Assembly (NCBI GenBank): GCA_051872335.1
Contig: JBJEDT010000019.1
Span: 1 to 64,000 of the forward strand
Direction of reading: 5' to 3'
DNA: 64,000 nucleotides
From: SUG2458 sp051872335
GTDB taxonomy: Bacteria > Bacillota_I > Bacilli_A > RFN20 > CAG-826
Shown here: positions 25,677 to 35,474 of the stretch, one piece after another
Position numbering within the stretch: the first letter of the stretch is position 1
Layout: the number at the start of each line of letters is the position of its first letter
Notes under the pieces: model-generated
Database searches by the model: none
What the model saw: the letters and a program-made list of their open reading frames with translations, nothing else
Told to the model about the DNA's origin: nothing
Made by a program: the position numbers and the translations under genes

Positions 25677-26938
25677 TATTCTTCCCTCAATAAAGCTGAA
25701 ATTTTCTTATTTATTAAAAATGTAAAACAAATATTTGTTATCAAAAAAATTAGTGATCCTATCATTGCATATGTACATATTAAATAGATAAAGAATGTGC
25801 CAAAATTAATAATTGTATCAATAGGAAAAATAAAACTAACGATTAGATATATAAATACAATTATTATAAAATCTAGAAACACTGCTTTAATAAATTCTTT
25901 AAATATTGATTCAAAAATAATTATGTAAACATCATCAGATTTCATCCCAATTGAGAGAAGATAACCTATATCTTTAATTTTATTCAAAATTGTAATATGA
26001 ATTTGAATTATGCATATTAACATAATTGAAAAAGAAGTTGTGTATAAAAAGAACTTAGATACTAATTCAACTAAATCAAATGTAGATTTATTACTTTGAT
26101 ACATAATAATAGGATTAGAAGTTAATTCTATATTATTTGATTCAGATATACTTAAAAGTTCATAAAAATCATCCGCACTTTTTAAACCAAGAATATAATT
26201 ATATGAATTAAAATTTTCTCCATTATCGTCATCTTTCAACGCATCTAATAAACTATAATACTCATGTTTATAAGAACTAATATTTTCTAATATTATAGAA
26301 TCTAAGAAAGAGTTAAATTTCAAAACATTCATATATAAATAAGGAGTACTATCAAAGTCTATATTTTTATGATAATTAAGAACTTCAATATCATCATTAA
26401 AAGAAACAAACTCAAAAAAGCCATCTACATTAATTGTAGTTTCAAACGTAATTGTTAAATCATTACTATTATACTTCTTAATAAAATTTTCATTTGCAAT
26501 AACTTCGTTCCAAGAAAAATCGTAAAAATTTATTTCATCGCTAATAAACTCATTGGGAAATACCGGTATTAATTTTACATTAATTTCCTCATTTTTTTGT
26601 TTAATAATTACATTATTTATAATTGGGTCAATTGATTCACAATAATCAAATTCTCCAATATATCTTGATAAAGATGTTAATTCTTGTTTGTTTAATTTTT
26701 CAACTTTTTCTAATTTTAATAGATTTTCCTCATTATCAATAATTTTACTTCGACATACATTTACTGTTAAGAAATCAAAATTTGATTCCACTATTATATT
26801 TGGAATTATATTAAAAATATAACAACTTAAAATATTTATAATTAATATTAAAATCACAATAATAAAACTTATAAAAAGAAGTATATTTGACTTATTATTC
26901 TTATTATACTCGTAAGTGATTTTCCTTAAATATTTCAT
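25676..26938 (-). CDS. FtsX-family ABC permease subunit
   Basis: 420 residues: one N-terminal helix (about 20-45), a large extracellular domain, and three C-terminal helices with the FtsX-type IKDIGYLLSIGMKSDDVY loop. The start at 26938 is set by AAAGGAGGT seven bases upstream, which lies inside the preceding ATPase gene (35-base overlap). It ends on the first base of the fused ATPase-permease. It is very AT- and Asn-rich like its partner, suggesting fast evolution or transfer. It likely pairs with the fused permease as a heterodimer. Confidence 0.82.
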   Translation of the reverse strand: MKYLRKITYEYNKNNKSNILLFISFIIVILILIINILSCYIFNIIPNIIVESNFDFLTVNVCRSKIIDNEENLLKLEKVEKLNKQELTSLSRYIGEFDYCESIDPIINNVIIKQKNEEINVKLIPVFPNEFISDEINFYDFSWNEVIANENFIKKYNSNDLTITFETTINVDGFFEFVSFNDDIEVLNYHKNIDFDSTPYLYMNVLKFNSFLDSIILENISSYKHEYYSLLDALKDDDNGENFNSYNYILGLKSADDFYELLSISESNNIELTSNPIIMYQSNKSTFDLVELVSKFFLYTTSFSIMLICIIQIHITILNKIKDIGYLLSIGMKSDDVYIIIFESIFKEFIKAVFLDFIIIVFIYLIVSFIFPIDTIINFGTFFIYLICTYAMIGSLIFLITNICFTFLINKKISALLREE

Positions 26939-27605
26939 ACAATTTACCTCCTTTAAGTTCCAAATAAATATCACCATATTGAGAAGCAAATTCTTCATCA
27001 TGAGTTACTACAATTACAAGCTTTTCTTTTGATAGTTTTTTGAGCATTTTAAAAACTTTCTCACCATTTTGTTTATCTAAACAACCAGTTGGTTCATCTG
27101 CTAAAATTATTCTAGAATCCGTAATAATAGATCGTAATAAACAAATTCTTTGCTTTTGACCACCAGATAAATATCTACATAAAGAGTATGGATCAATATC
27201 TGGTGCATTTGCTTTTATAATACCAACAACTTTAGTTTTAGCTTCTTCTTGCGTTATTTCTAAATTCTTTATAAATAAAGGAAGGCACAAATTATCTATT
27301 ACTGAGAAATTTTGTAATAACATACAATTTTGGTAAATCATAGTAGCATATGAAGAACGAATTCTTAAAAGATCTTTATTATTGCATTTACATAGATTTT
27401 TCCCATTAATAACTATGTAACCACTACTAGGTTTTTCAAATCCAAGAATAACATTTAGTAAAGTTGATTTACCACTTCCAGAAGCACCTTTAATAATATA
27501 AAGTCCCTTCTCATTGAATTGATAAGATATATGTTGTAAAACATCTTTTTTAGACTTTTTAGTTCCATAATATTTTGTGATATCTACAAGTTTTAAAATG
27601 TTCAT
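26904..27605 (-). CDS. ABC transporter ATP-binding protein (LolD/MacB-type)
   Basis: 233 residues with Walker A GASGSGKST, signature LSGGQKQR, Walker B IILADEPTGCLD and the switch His in VVTHDEE. It belongs to the branch that energises FtsX-type permeases. The start at 27605 follows GGAGG at eight bases; that Shine-Dalgarno is the 3' arm of a hairpin (27612-27636). First gene of the three-gene cassette, which therefore holds two ATPase domains and two permease domains. Confidence 0.88.
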   Translation of the reverse strand: MNILKLVDITKYYGTKKSKKDVLQHISYQFNEKGLYIIKGASGSGKSTLLNVILGFEKPSSGYIVINGKNLCKCNNKDLLRIRSSYATMIYQNCMLLQNFSVIDNLCLPLFIKNLEITQEEAKTKVVGIIKANAPDIDPYSLCRYLSGGQKQRICLLRSIITDSRIILADEPTGCLDKQNGEKVFKMLKKLSKEKLVIVVTHDEEFASQYGDIYLELKGGKLYEIFKENHLRV

Positions 27606-27611
27606 AATAAA

Positions 27612-27636
27612 AGCCTCCAAAAATAATTTGGAGGCT
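27612..27636 (-). promoter_or_regulatory. Hairpin that pairs the Shine-Dalgarno of the ABC cassette
   Basis: On the minus strand AGCCTCCAAA-TTATT-TTTGGAGGCT, a perfect 10-bp stem whose 3' arm contains the GGAGG used by the ATPase gene. It is followed by TTTATTATG, so the T run is short and merges with the start codon. It could end transcripts from DUF951, hide the ribosome site, or both. Confidence 0.6.
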
Positions 27637-27650
27637 ATTTATAAATATCC

Positions 27651-27842
27651 TTATTTTTTAATAACTTTTTTAATCTTTTGATTAAATATATGTCGAGATA
27701 ACATAATGACAGCACCACATCCAAGACATTTTATCTTAATATCAGCACCAACACGAACAATTTCAAATTGTTTTGTTCTACTATTACATGGATGAGGTTT
27801 TTTCATTTCTACAATTGAACCTAAATCATAATCAAGATCCAT
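27651..27842 (-). CDS. DUF951 family zinc-ribbon-like protein (YyzM-type)
   Basis: 63 residues with the family core DIV/SIVEMKKPHPC and IKCLGCG; Cys in KKPHPC and the CLGC pair may bind zinc. DUF951 proteins are common in Firmicutes and of unknown function; in Bacillus subtilis the homologue lies near ychF (from memory). The start is uncertain: the ATG at 27842 overlaps the region of the fhs stop, while an ATG five codons earlier lies immediately after GGAGG, too close to use it well. Coupled to fhs. Confidence 0.75.
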   Translation of the reverse strand: MDLDYDLGSIVEMKKPHPCNSRTKQFEIVRVGADIKIKCLGCGAVIMLSRHIFNQKIKKVIKK

Positions 27843-27843
27843 A

Positions 27844-29460
27844 TTATAATTCTTCATCCTCCATCTTAACTGCTGCAGGAACAGCTGGTAGACCAGGCAT
27901 AGTCATAATCTTACCAGTCAAAGCAACGATAAATCCAGCACCAGCTGATAAATTAACATCACGAATTGTTATTTTAAAATTACGTGGTGCACCAATTAAA
28001 TTTGGATCATCACTGAAAGAATGCGGTGTTTTAGCCATACATATTGGTAATTTGCTATAACCTATATATTCAATATCTTTAATTTTCCATTCTGCTTCTT
28101 CGGTATAAACAACTGAATTTGCTCTATATATTTGTTTACAAATAATTTCGATTTTTTCTTTAATTGTTAAATCTTGGTTATATAAAAGTTTAAAATGTGG
28201 TTCACTATTATTTAAGACTTCAACAACCTTCTTAGCTAAATCAATAGCTCCTTCTCCACCTTTTAGGTATCCGTCACAGAAAACAACTTCGACATCTTTT
28301 TTATTACACCATTCTGTTAATACTCTAACTTCTTCTTCAGTGTCTGTTTCAAAATGATTAATTGCAACAATAATTGGTAATCCAAATTTTTTCATATTTG
28401 AAATATGTTGAGCCAAATTATCTGTTCCAGCAATAAGAGCATTTACATCTTCCTCACTAATCTTATCTAAAGCTTTACCACCATGTAACTTTAATGCTCT
28501 AATAGTAGCAACGATAACAACTAAAGAAGGATGTAATTTGCCTTCTCTACATTTAATATCAAAGAATTTTTCTGCACCTAAGTCTGCTGCAAATCCTGCT
28601 TCAGTAACTACAATTGGTGCAAGTTTTAAAGCCATTTTTGTAGCAATCAAAGAGTTACAACCATGAGCAATATTAGCAAATGGTCCACCATGTACTAAAC
28701 AAGGATTTCCTTCTACTGTTTGTACTAAATTTGGTTTTAAGGCATGTCTCATTAATCTAAAGACAGCATGAGAAATACGTAAGTCTCTTAAATAAACAGG
28801 TTCATCATCAAATGTATAAGCAACAATAATTCTGTTAACTCTATCGATAAAATCAAGTTCATCATTTGCTAAACACAAAATAGCCATTAATTCAGAAGCA
28901 ACTGTAATTGTAAAACTTTCACTACGTTCAACACCATTACCATCTCCTAAACCAACGACAATATCACGTAATGCTCTATCGTTCATATCTATAGCTCTAG
29001 ACCATAAAATACGATCAGCATCAATATGTAAAGGATTACCACGATATAATGAGTTATCAATAATAGCAGCAATCAAATTAATTGAAGAAGTTAATGCATG
29101 CATATCACCAGTAAAGTGTAAATTAATATCTTCACTTGGCTCAATAGTTGCTTTTCCTCCTCCAGTTGCGCCACCTTTAATACCAAATACTGGTCCTAAT
29201 GAAGGTTCTCTTAAAACTAACATTGCTTTTTGACCAATTCTTCCTAAACCTTCAGCCAAACTAATAGAAGTTGTTGTTTTTCCTTCTCCTGCTTTAGTAG
29301 GAGTAATTGCAGTAACAAGAACTAATTTACCATCTTCTCTATTATCTAATTCATTCATTAATGATAAATCAATTTTAGCCTTATCTTTACCATAAGGTTC
29401 AACATATTTCTCATCAATACCTGCTTCACGAGCTACATCGTAAATATTTTTTAGTTCCAT
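27844..29460 (-). CDS. fhs: Formate-tetrahydrofolate ligase
   Basis: 538 residues. It makes 10-formyl-THF from formate, THF and ATP for purine and fMet synthesis. The P-loop TPTKAGEGKTTT, the conserved EPSLGPVFGIKGGATGGGKA, and LHFTGDMHA are all present. The length is near the usual 550. AGGGGGAAAGA precedes the ATG. It follows tcdA by 13 bases and runs into DUF951 with overlap. Confidence 0.96.
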   Translation of the reverse strand: MELKNIYDVAREAGIDEKYVEPYGKDKAKIDLSLMNELDNREDGKLVLVTAITPTKAGEGKTTTSISLAEGLGRIGQKAMLVLREPSLGPVFGIKGGATGGGKATIEPSEDINLHFTGDMHALTSSINLIAAIIDNSLYRGNPLHIDADRILWSRAIDMNDRALRDIVVGLGDGNGVERSESFTITVASELMAILCLANDELDFIDRVNRIIVAYTFDDEPVYLRDLRISHAVFRLMRHALKPNLVQTVEGNPCLVHGGPFANIAHGCNSLIATKMALKLAPIVVTEAGFAADLGAEKFFDIKCREGKLHPSLVVIVATIRALKLHGGKALDKISEEDVNALIAGTDNLAQHISNMKKFGLPIIVAINHFETDTEEEVRVLTEWCNKKDVEVVFCDGYLKGGEGAIDLAKKVVEVLNNSEPHFKLLYNQDLTIKEKIEIICKQIYRANSVVYTEEAEWKIKDIEYIGYSKLPICMAKTPHSFSDDPNLIGAPRNFKITIRDVNLSAGAGFIVALTGKIMTMPGLPAVPAAVKMEDEEL

Positions 29461-29473
29461 AATCTTTCCCCCT

Positions 29474-30160
29474 CTATAGACATATTTGTTTAATAATAAA
29501 ACTAGCTAACAATAAACCAGCTGCTGAAGGAACCATCATCATACTTGCTGGAATTCTTGAAGAATCAAGTGGCTGTTCTTTTGATAAAACACACTTAACA
29601 TCAGAAAATTCAATTCCATTATGTTTTAATACATAACGTAATTTTTTAGCTAAAGGATCCCCAGTTGATTTATTTAAAGATGTAATAAGTAATGAAGATG
29701 GGTCTAATCTTTTAGCCATTCCTAAACTAACAATAATTGGAATGTTTTTACCTTTAGCATACCTAATTAAACTTGCTTTAGAATAAATTGAATCAATTGC
29801 ATCAACAATATAATCAATTTTATAATCATTTAGTTGGTCAATGTTAGTATCATCTATATTCATTTTCAAAGAAATAACCTTGACGTCTAAATTGATATCA
29901 TGAGCTCTTTTTAAAGCAACATCAACTTTACTTTTACCAATATCATTTTCAGTAAATAATAATTGCCTATTAAGATTAGTAACATCGACACAATCTTTAT
30001 CGATAATTATGATTGTGCCGACTCCTGACCTAACAAGAGTTTCAAAACAAGTTCCACCTACTCCTCCAATACCAACAATAAGAACAGTAGTTTTCTTAAG
30101 TTTTATTATAGCATCTTCTCCTATCAATTGAATAGTACGAGAATAAATGTCATCAGCCAT
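29474..30160 (-). CDS. tcdA: tRNA threonylcarbamoyladenosine dehydratase
   Basis: 228-residue E1-like (ThiF/MoeB fold) enzyme that cyclises t6A to ct6A at position 37 of ANN-decoding tRNAs. The nucleotide-binding loop is VGIGGVGG with IIDKDCVDVTNLNRQ following, and the C-terminal SSAR-type substrate loop is represented by DSSRIPASMMMVPSAAGLL. Its start overlaps the end of miaA by eight bases; both act on tRNA position 37. Confidence 0.9.
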   Translation of the reverse strand: MADDIYSRTIQLIGEDAIIKLKKTTVLIVGIGGVGGTCFETLVRSGVGTIIIIDKDCVDVTNLNRQLLFTENDIGKSKVDVALKRAHDINLDVKVISLKMNIDDTNIDQLNDYKIDYIVDAIDSIYSKASLIRYAKGKNIPIIVSLGMAKRLDPSSLLITSLNKSTGDPLAKKLRYVLKHNGIEFSDVKCVLSKEQPLDSSRIPASMMMVPSAAGLLLASFIIKQICL

Positions 30161-31046
30161 TTTTAAACACCAACCCTTTTACATAATCATATGCCTCATC
30201 AACTGAGTCACACCAAATAGTAGGCATTTGATGTTTGAAATAAGTAAATTGTCTTTTTGCATAATTTCTTGTGTTCTTCTTAATTAATTCCTTAGTTTCT
30301 TCTAATGAAGTTTCCCCTTCAAAATAAGGGATGAATTCTTTATAACCAATACCTTTAAAAGCATTATTATTAAAGCCATACTTTTTATAAAGAGAAGTAA
30401 CTTCTTCAACTAAACCTTCTTTAAACATTACGTCTACACGATCATTAATCTTTTTATATAATTCATCTCTATTTATGTTTAATCCTACAAAATGTACATC
30501 ATCATAAATAATTTTGTGTTCTTGAGCATCTTCAATTTCACTTTTCTTAATTCCTGTTTGACGAATAATAGCAATTGCTCGTAAAACTCTTTTACGATTA
30601 TTTGGATGAATTTTAAGAGATGCTTTTTCATCGAGTGAAACTAAATACTTATATAAATCTTCATTACTTAAGGAATCTAAATCTGATAAATCAACATTTT
30701 CTTTTTCTTCAGTAAAACAATAATCATATAATGAAGCTTTTTGATATAAGCCAGTTCCCCCAACAATTATTACTAATTTATTTTTAGTTAATATTTCATT
30801 AATTGTTTTACGTGCTTCAACTTGATAATCCATAACACTATGGTTATAAGTTGGTTCAACATAATCAAATAAATGATGTTTTGCCATCATTAATTCTTCT
30901 TTTGTTGGTTTGGCTGTACCTATTTGTAATTCTTTATAAACTTGAAAGGCATCACCATTAATAATTTCTCCATTAAAATCTTGAGCAAGTCTAATTGCTA
31001 ATTTTGATTTTCCTGAAGCTGTAGGTCCACAAATTACGATTATCAT
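30153..31046 (-). CDS. miaA: tRNA dimethylallyltransferase
   Basis: 297 residues. It adds the isopentenyl group to A37 of tRNAs reading UNN codons. The P-loop is GPTASGKSKLAIRLA; ISGDAFQVY-like INGDAFQVYKELQIGTAKP and GGTGLYQKASLY are typical. MiaB at 37.7 kb carries out the following methylthiolation. It overlaps mutL by four bases (ATGA), so it belongs to the mutS-mutL-miaA-tcdA operon. Confidence 0.95.
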   Translation of the reverse strand: MIIVICGPTASGKSKLAIRLAQDFNGEIINGDAFQVYKELQIGTAKPTKEELMMAKHHLFDYVEPTYNHSVMDYQVEARKTINEILTKNKLVIIVGGTGLYQKASLYDYCFTEEKENVDLSDLDSLSNEDLYKYLVSLDEKASLKIHPNNRKRVLRAIAIIRQTGIKKSEIEDAQEHKIIYDDVHFVGLNINRDELYKKINDRVDVMFKEGLVEEVTSLYKKYGFNNNAFKGIGYKEFIPYFEGETSLEETKELIKKNTRNYAKRQFTYFKHQMPTIWCDSVDEAYDYVKGLVFKNG

Positions 31047-32842
31047 ACGCCAGTCCTCTTAAATAATTTTTCAAGTTGATATTTAGTAAATGAAATAATT
31101 GTTGGACGTCCATGAGGACAACAAGATGGATTTTCACAATTATATAAATTATCAAGCAAGAACTGCATTTCTGAAATATTTAAATAATCATGTGCTTTTA
31201 ATGAAGCTTTGCAAGACATTGTAGCAATCGTATGTTTTCTTAAGAAAGCAACATCAATATAGTCTTTATGAATGATTTGATTAATTAAGTCATCAACATA
31301 TTCTTTTTCATCGTATTCTTTTAACCATGTTGGAATTTGAATAACTTTATATGAATTACTTCCAAACTCTTCTAGAATTAATCCAATCTTTTCAAGTTCA
31401 TAACGTTTATCTTTTGTTAATAAAATATAATCACTTGGATTTAATGTAATAACAATAGGAATTAAAGGCATTGTTGTTTTTATTTCTTCATTAAATATTC
31501 TTTGAAATTTTTCATAATTAATTCTTTCTTGAGCAGCGTGTTGATCAACTAAAACAAAACCACCTTCATTATCTTCAGCAATAATATAAGATTTTTGAAG
31601 TTGAGCTACTGCTCTATATGGAGAATGTTTAAATTCTTTTGAAGTAGTAACATAATTATATGTCGCATTTTCATTAATAATTGGAGCATCGTTAACTATT
31701 GTTTGTTCTTTTGAATCTAATGAAGCCTCAGAAGGTAATTCATTTTTTACATAATCATTAATAACTTCTTTAACACTGTCTATATCTAATGATTGTTGAA
31801 CATATTTTTCTTCTTTTTCAGCTACTTTATTTGTGGTTACTGTAGACTCAACAACTTTATATGATTCTTTTAAAATTGAAGGTATCTTTTCTAAAAGAAG
31901 CATTCTCAATTCTTCTTCTTTAGAAAAACGTACTTCTCTTTTTGAAGGATGAACATTTACATCAACTAAAGCAAAATCAACATTTAAATCGAGTACTACA
32001 AAAGGATATCGAGATGGTGGTATAAAATCATGATACCCATCTTGAATTGCTGTTAATATTTTTGGTAAATAAACGGCTCTACCATTTAATAAAGTAATCA
32101 TCGAATATCTATTAGATCTAGCAAGTTCTGGTCGACCTATAAAACCACTAACTTCCATATCAACAGTTTTAAAAGAAATAGGTACCATTTTACGAGCAAC
32201 ATCAAAACCATAAATAGATGCTATTGTTTCTAATAAATCACCTCTACCTGTTGTTTGAAATTGTAAACGATCATTTATATAAAGTGAAAATGAAATATTA
32301 GGATGTGCTAAAGCAACTTTACTTGCAACTTCAACACAATTTGCGTTCTCTGTAAAGTCTGCTTTCATATATTTTAAACGTGCTGGAGTATTATAGAATA
32401 AATCTTCAACAGTAATTATTGTACCTTTTCTTGCAGATGCATCTTCAATATGTAGATTGTCTTCACTAATACAAACTTTTGTACCTACTCCATCACCAGT
32501 GGAAGTAACTAAAGTTAAATGAGATACAGAAGAAATAGAAGGTAATGCTTCTCCTCTAAAACCTAATGTTTTAATTCTAAACAAATCAAAAGTATTTCTA
32601 ATTTTTGATGTAGCATGACGTTTAAAAGCAAGAACTGCATCATCTTTATCCATTCCATCACCATTATCTTCAACAGATATTAGTGTTTTACCAGCATCAA
32701 CTACTTTAATGATAATACGAGTGGAGTTTGCATCAATACTATTTTCAATTAGTTCCTTAATAACACTGCTTGGACGTTCAACAACTTCACCGGCAGCAAT
32801 TTGGTTTGCTAAGGCACTATCAAGAACTTGAATCTTACCCAT
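31043..32842 (-). CDS. mutL: DNA mismatch repair protein MutL (endonuclease type)
   Basis: 599 residues. The N-terminal GHKL ATPase shows AAGEVVERPSSVIKELIENS, DNGDGM and GFRGEALPSI. The C-terminal domain has the metal endonuclease motif DQHAAQERINYE and the CPHGRPT motif, so this MutL should nick DNA itself, as in bacteria lacking MutH. GGAGGTAATAT precedes the ATG. Placed 13 bases after mutS. Confidence 0.96.
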   Translation of the reverse strand: MGKIQVLDSALANQIAAGEVVERPSSVIKELIENSIDANSTRIIIKVVDAGKTLISVEDNGDGMDKDDAVLAFKRHATSKIRNTFDLFRIKTLGFRGEALPSISSVSHLTLVTSTGDGVGTKVCISEDNLHIEDASARKGTIITVEDLFYNTPARLKYMKADFTENANCVEVASKVALAHPNISFSLYINDRLQFQTTGRGDLLETIASIYGFDVARKMVPISFKTVDMEVSGFIGRPELARSNRYSMITLLNGRAVYLPKILTAIQDGYHDFIPPSRYPFVVLDLNVDFALVDVNVHPSKREVRFSKEEELRMLLLEKIPSILKESYKVVESTVTTNKVAEKEEKYVQQSLDIDSVKEVINDYVKNELPSEASLDSKEQTIVNDAPIINENATYNYVTTSKEFKHSPYRAVAQLQKSYIIAEDNEGGFVLVDQHAAQERINYEKFQRIFNEEIKTTMPLIPIVITLNPSDYILLTKDKRYELEKIGLILEEFGSNSYKVIQIPTWLKEYDEKEYVDDLINQIIHKDYIDVAFLRKHTIATMSCKASLKAHDYLNISEMQFLLDNLYNCENPSCCPHGRPTIISFTKYQLEKLFKRTGV

Positions 32843-32855
32843 ATATTACCTCCGC

Positions 32856-35372
32856 TTATTTAATTTTCTTTTTAATTTCATACAAAAAATTAAGAGCTTC
32901 TAATGGACTCATTGATAATGGATTTATATCCTTCATTTCTTGTATCCACTCTTCATCATTTGTTTCTTTAGGAGTTAAAACTGTATTAGAAATAACTACT
33001 TCATTAGTATTTAAAGATTTTAAAATTTCATTTGCTCTTTCTAATAAATCGTTTGGAAGATGTGCAAGTTTAGCAACATTAATTCCATATGATTTATTCA
33101 TTGCACCTGGAATTACTTTATATAAGAAAGTAATATTTCCATCTTTTTCTGAAACACATACTTGAACATTTTTTAAACTAGATATTTCTTTTTCTAAATT
33201 TGTTAATTCATGATAATGAGTTGAGAACATAGTTTTAGCTCCAATACGAGTTGCTATATATTCAACGATTGCTTGTGCTAAAGCCATACCATCATAAGTA
33301 GCAGTACCTCTTCCAATTTCATCAAAAATTAATAATGATTTTGAGGTAGCATGCATTAATGCATTGTTTGTTTCACTCATTTCAACCATAAAAGTAGATT
33401 GCCCAGATACTAAATCATCACTTGCTCCAATACGAGTGAAAATACGATCAAAAATAGGTAATTCACAACTTGTAGCAGGTACATAACAACCTATTTGAGC
33501 AAGAATAACAATTATTGATAACTGACGCATATAAGTAGATTTACCACCCATATTTGGTCCAGTAATTAATAAAATATCAGTTTTATCATCCATTAAAATA
33601 TCATTTGACACAAAAGAAGAATTCTTCATTACTTTATCGATAACTGGATGTTTCCCATCTTTTACATCAATGACTCTATTTTCGTTAAATCGAGGACATA
33701 CATATCCTGGAGTCGATGATATAGTAGCCAAAGATACTAAGACATCAATTAGAGAAATTTGATTTGCTAATTTTTGAATGATGCTAGTTTTTGTTTTAAT
33801 AGAATCTCTTAGGTTAACAAATAAGTCATATTCAAGTTGCATTCTTTTTTCATCACCAGATAAAATAAAAGTCTCTTTTTCTTTTAATTCTGGTGTGATA
33901 AAACGCTCGCCATTAATTGTTGTTTGACGTCTAATATAACCATATTCATCTTTTATTTGATCTAAAGCTCCTTTAGATACTTCAATATAATAACCAAAGT
34001 TACGATTATAACCAACTTTTAAAGTTTTAATTCCAGTTCTTTCTCTTTCCTTTGCTTCTAATTCACTTATCCAGTTTTTTCCACCACTTGTTAATTCAAT
34101 AATTTCATCAAGTTCTTCATTATATCCACGTTTAAAAATATGACCTTCCTTAATAGTAATAGGTGCATCTTCATCAATAGCGTGCTCAATAATATTTGTT
34201 ACACTTTCAAGCGAATCCATTTGTGAGACAATTTCATCAATATATCCATTATTCAAAGATAATAATTTTTCTTTTAAGGATGGAACAATTGCCAATGAAT
34301 TTTTTAATTGAAGTAAATCTCTAGCATTTGCATTACCATAACAAATACGTGCTATTAATCTTTCTAAATCATAAACCTCGTCTAATAGTGTTTTAATATC
34401 TTCTCTTAATAAAAAATTAACAATAAATGTTGTAACAATATTTTGTCTTCTCAAAATTTCTTCTAAATCACTAGAAGGTTTAGTAATCCAAGTTTTTAAT
34501 AAACGTCGACCCATTGCAGTTTTTGTGTTATCTAGTAACCAAAATAATGAACCATATTTATCTTCACTTCTGATTGTACGAGTTAATTCAAGATTATAAC
34601 GAGATGAAGAGTCAATAACTAAAATCTTATTTGATCTAATAACTTTTGCTTCTTGTAAATAATCAATATTTCTTTTTTGTGTTCTTTTTAAATAATTTAT
34701 TAAACGAGCAATACAGCGCATTTGAAATAAGTCGTTAACACCTGACAAAACATATTCATCTTCAATAGCAATTGAATCATCATCTTCTCGTGAAATAAGA
34801 ATTGATCTTTTTTCTAAAATCTGAAGTATAACTTTTTTATCAAAATTAGATTTTAAAACAAGTTCTTTAGTTGATAATCCATCAATTTCATTTACTAAAG
34901 AAGTAATATTTTTTTCAATATTTAAAACACCAACTTCACCAGTTGATAAATCAGCAAAACTTAAAACATAATTAAAATCAGTTTCATCAATTGCTGCAAT
35001 ATAATTATTGTCATCATCAGATAAATCCATAAAAGCCCCAGGAGTAATAATTTGTACAACATCTCTTTTAACAATACCTTTTGCTTTACTTGGATCTTCA
35101 GTTTGTTCTACAATCCCAACTTTGTATCCTTTGCTAATTAATTTCTTTATATAGGATTGTATGGCATGATAAGGCACACCACACATAGGAACACGTTCCT
35201 CAACACCAGCATTTTTTCCAGTCAAAGTTAATTGGAGTTCTTTTGAAGCTACAATTGCATCATCAAAGAAAAGTTCATAAAAATCACCAAGACGAAATAA
35301 AATTAATGTATCTTGATAGTCCTCTTTAATAGACAAATATTGCATAATCATTGGTGAATACTTCTGCTTCAT
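32856..35372 (-). CDS. mutS: DNA mismatch repair protein MutS
   Basis: 838 residues of the MutS1 type. The mismatch-reading Phe-x-Glu is in FRLGDFYELFF near residue 30. The ATPase has Walker A TGPNMGGKSTYMRQ, Walker B-type FDEIGRGTATYDG and the STHYHEL signature. AAGGAG precedes the ATG. First gene of mutS-mutL-miaA-tcdA-fhs-DUF951, located after cotE as in Bacillus subtilis. An 18-bp palindrome covers its predicted transcription start. Confidence 0.97.
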   Translation of the reverse strand: MKQKYSPMIMQYLSIKEDYQDTLILFRLGDFYELFFDDAIVASKELQLTLTGKNAGVEERVPMCGVPYHAIQSYIKKLISKGYKVGIVEQTEDPSKAKGIVKRDVVQIITPGAFMDLSDDDNNYIAAIDETDFNYVLSFADLSTGEVGVLNIEKNITSLVNEIDGLSTKELVLKSNFDKKVILQILEKRSILISREDDDSIAIEDEYVLSGVNDLFQMRCIARLINYLKRTQKRNIDYLQEAKVIRSNKILVIDSSSRYNLELTRTIRSEDKYGSLFWLLDNTKTAMGRRLLKTWITKPSSDLEEILRRQNIVTTFIVNFLLREDIKTLLDEVYDLERLIARICYGNANARDLLQLKNSLAIVPSLKEKLLSLNNGYIDEIVSQMDSLESVTNIIEHAIDEDAPITIKEGHIFKRGYNEELDEIIELTSGGKNWISELEAKERERTGIKTLKVGYNRNFGYYIEVSKGALDQIKDEYGYIRRQTTINGERFITPELKEKETFILSGDEKRMQLEYDLFVNLRDSIKTKTSIIQKLANQISLIDVLVSLATISSTPGYVCPRFNENRVIDVKDGKHPVIDKVMKNSSFVSNDILMDDKTDILLITGPNMGGKSTYMRQLSIIVILAQIGCYVPATSCELPIFDRIFTRIGASDDLVSGQSTFMVEMSETNNALMHATSKSLLIFDEIGRGTATYDGMALAQAIVEYIATRIGAKTMFSTHYHELTNLEKEISSLKNVQVCVSEKDGNITFLYKVIPGAMNKSYGINVAKLAHLPNDLLERANEILKSLNTNEVVISNTVLTPKETNDEEWIQEMKDINPLSMSPLEALNFLYEIKKKIK

Positions 35373-35382
35373 AAATAACTCC

Positions 35383-35405
35383 TTAAATCTATAGATTTAA
35401 TTATA
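35383..35405 (-). promoter_or_regulatory. mutS promoter with overlapping 18-bp palindrome
   Basis: Minus-strand extended -10 TGATATAAT (TATAAT at 35405-35400). The perfect palindrome TTAAATCTATAGATTTAA at 35383-35400 overlaps its last base and would centre on the start site near 35393. It ends just before the ribosome site. The position is right for an operator; no known operator consensus is recognised. Confidence 0.5.
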
Positions 35406-35441
35406 TCATAACAAGCAAAAGATTATTCCAAAAAAAAGAAA

Positions 35442-35467
35442 AACATTATGCTATGAAACATAATGTT
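35442..35467 (-). terminator. Terminator of cotE
   Basis: AACATTATG-TTTCATAG-CATAATGTT on the minus strand, a 9-bp stem eight bases after the stop codon, followed by TTTCTTTTTTTT. Confidence 0.9.
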
Positions 35468-35474
35468 AGTTTTA

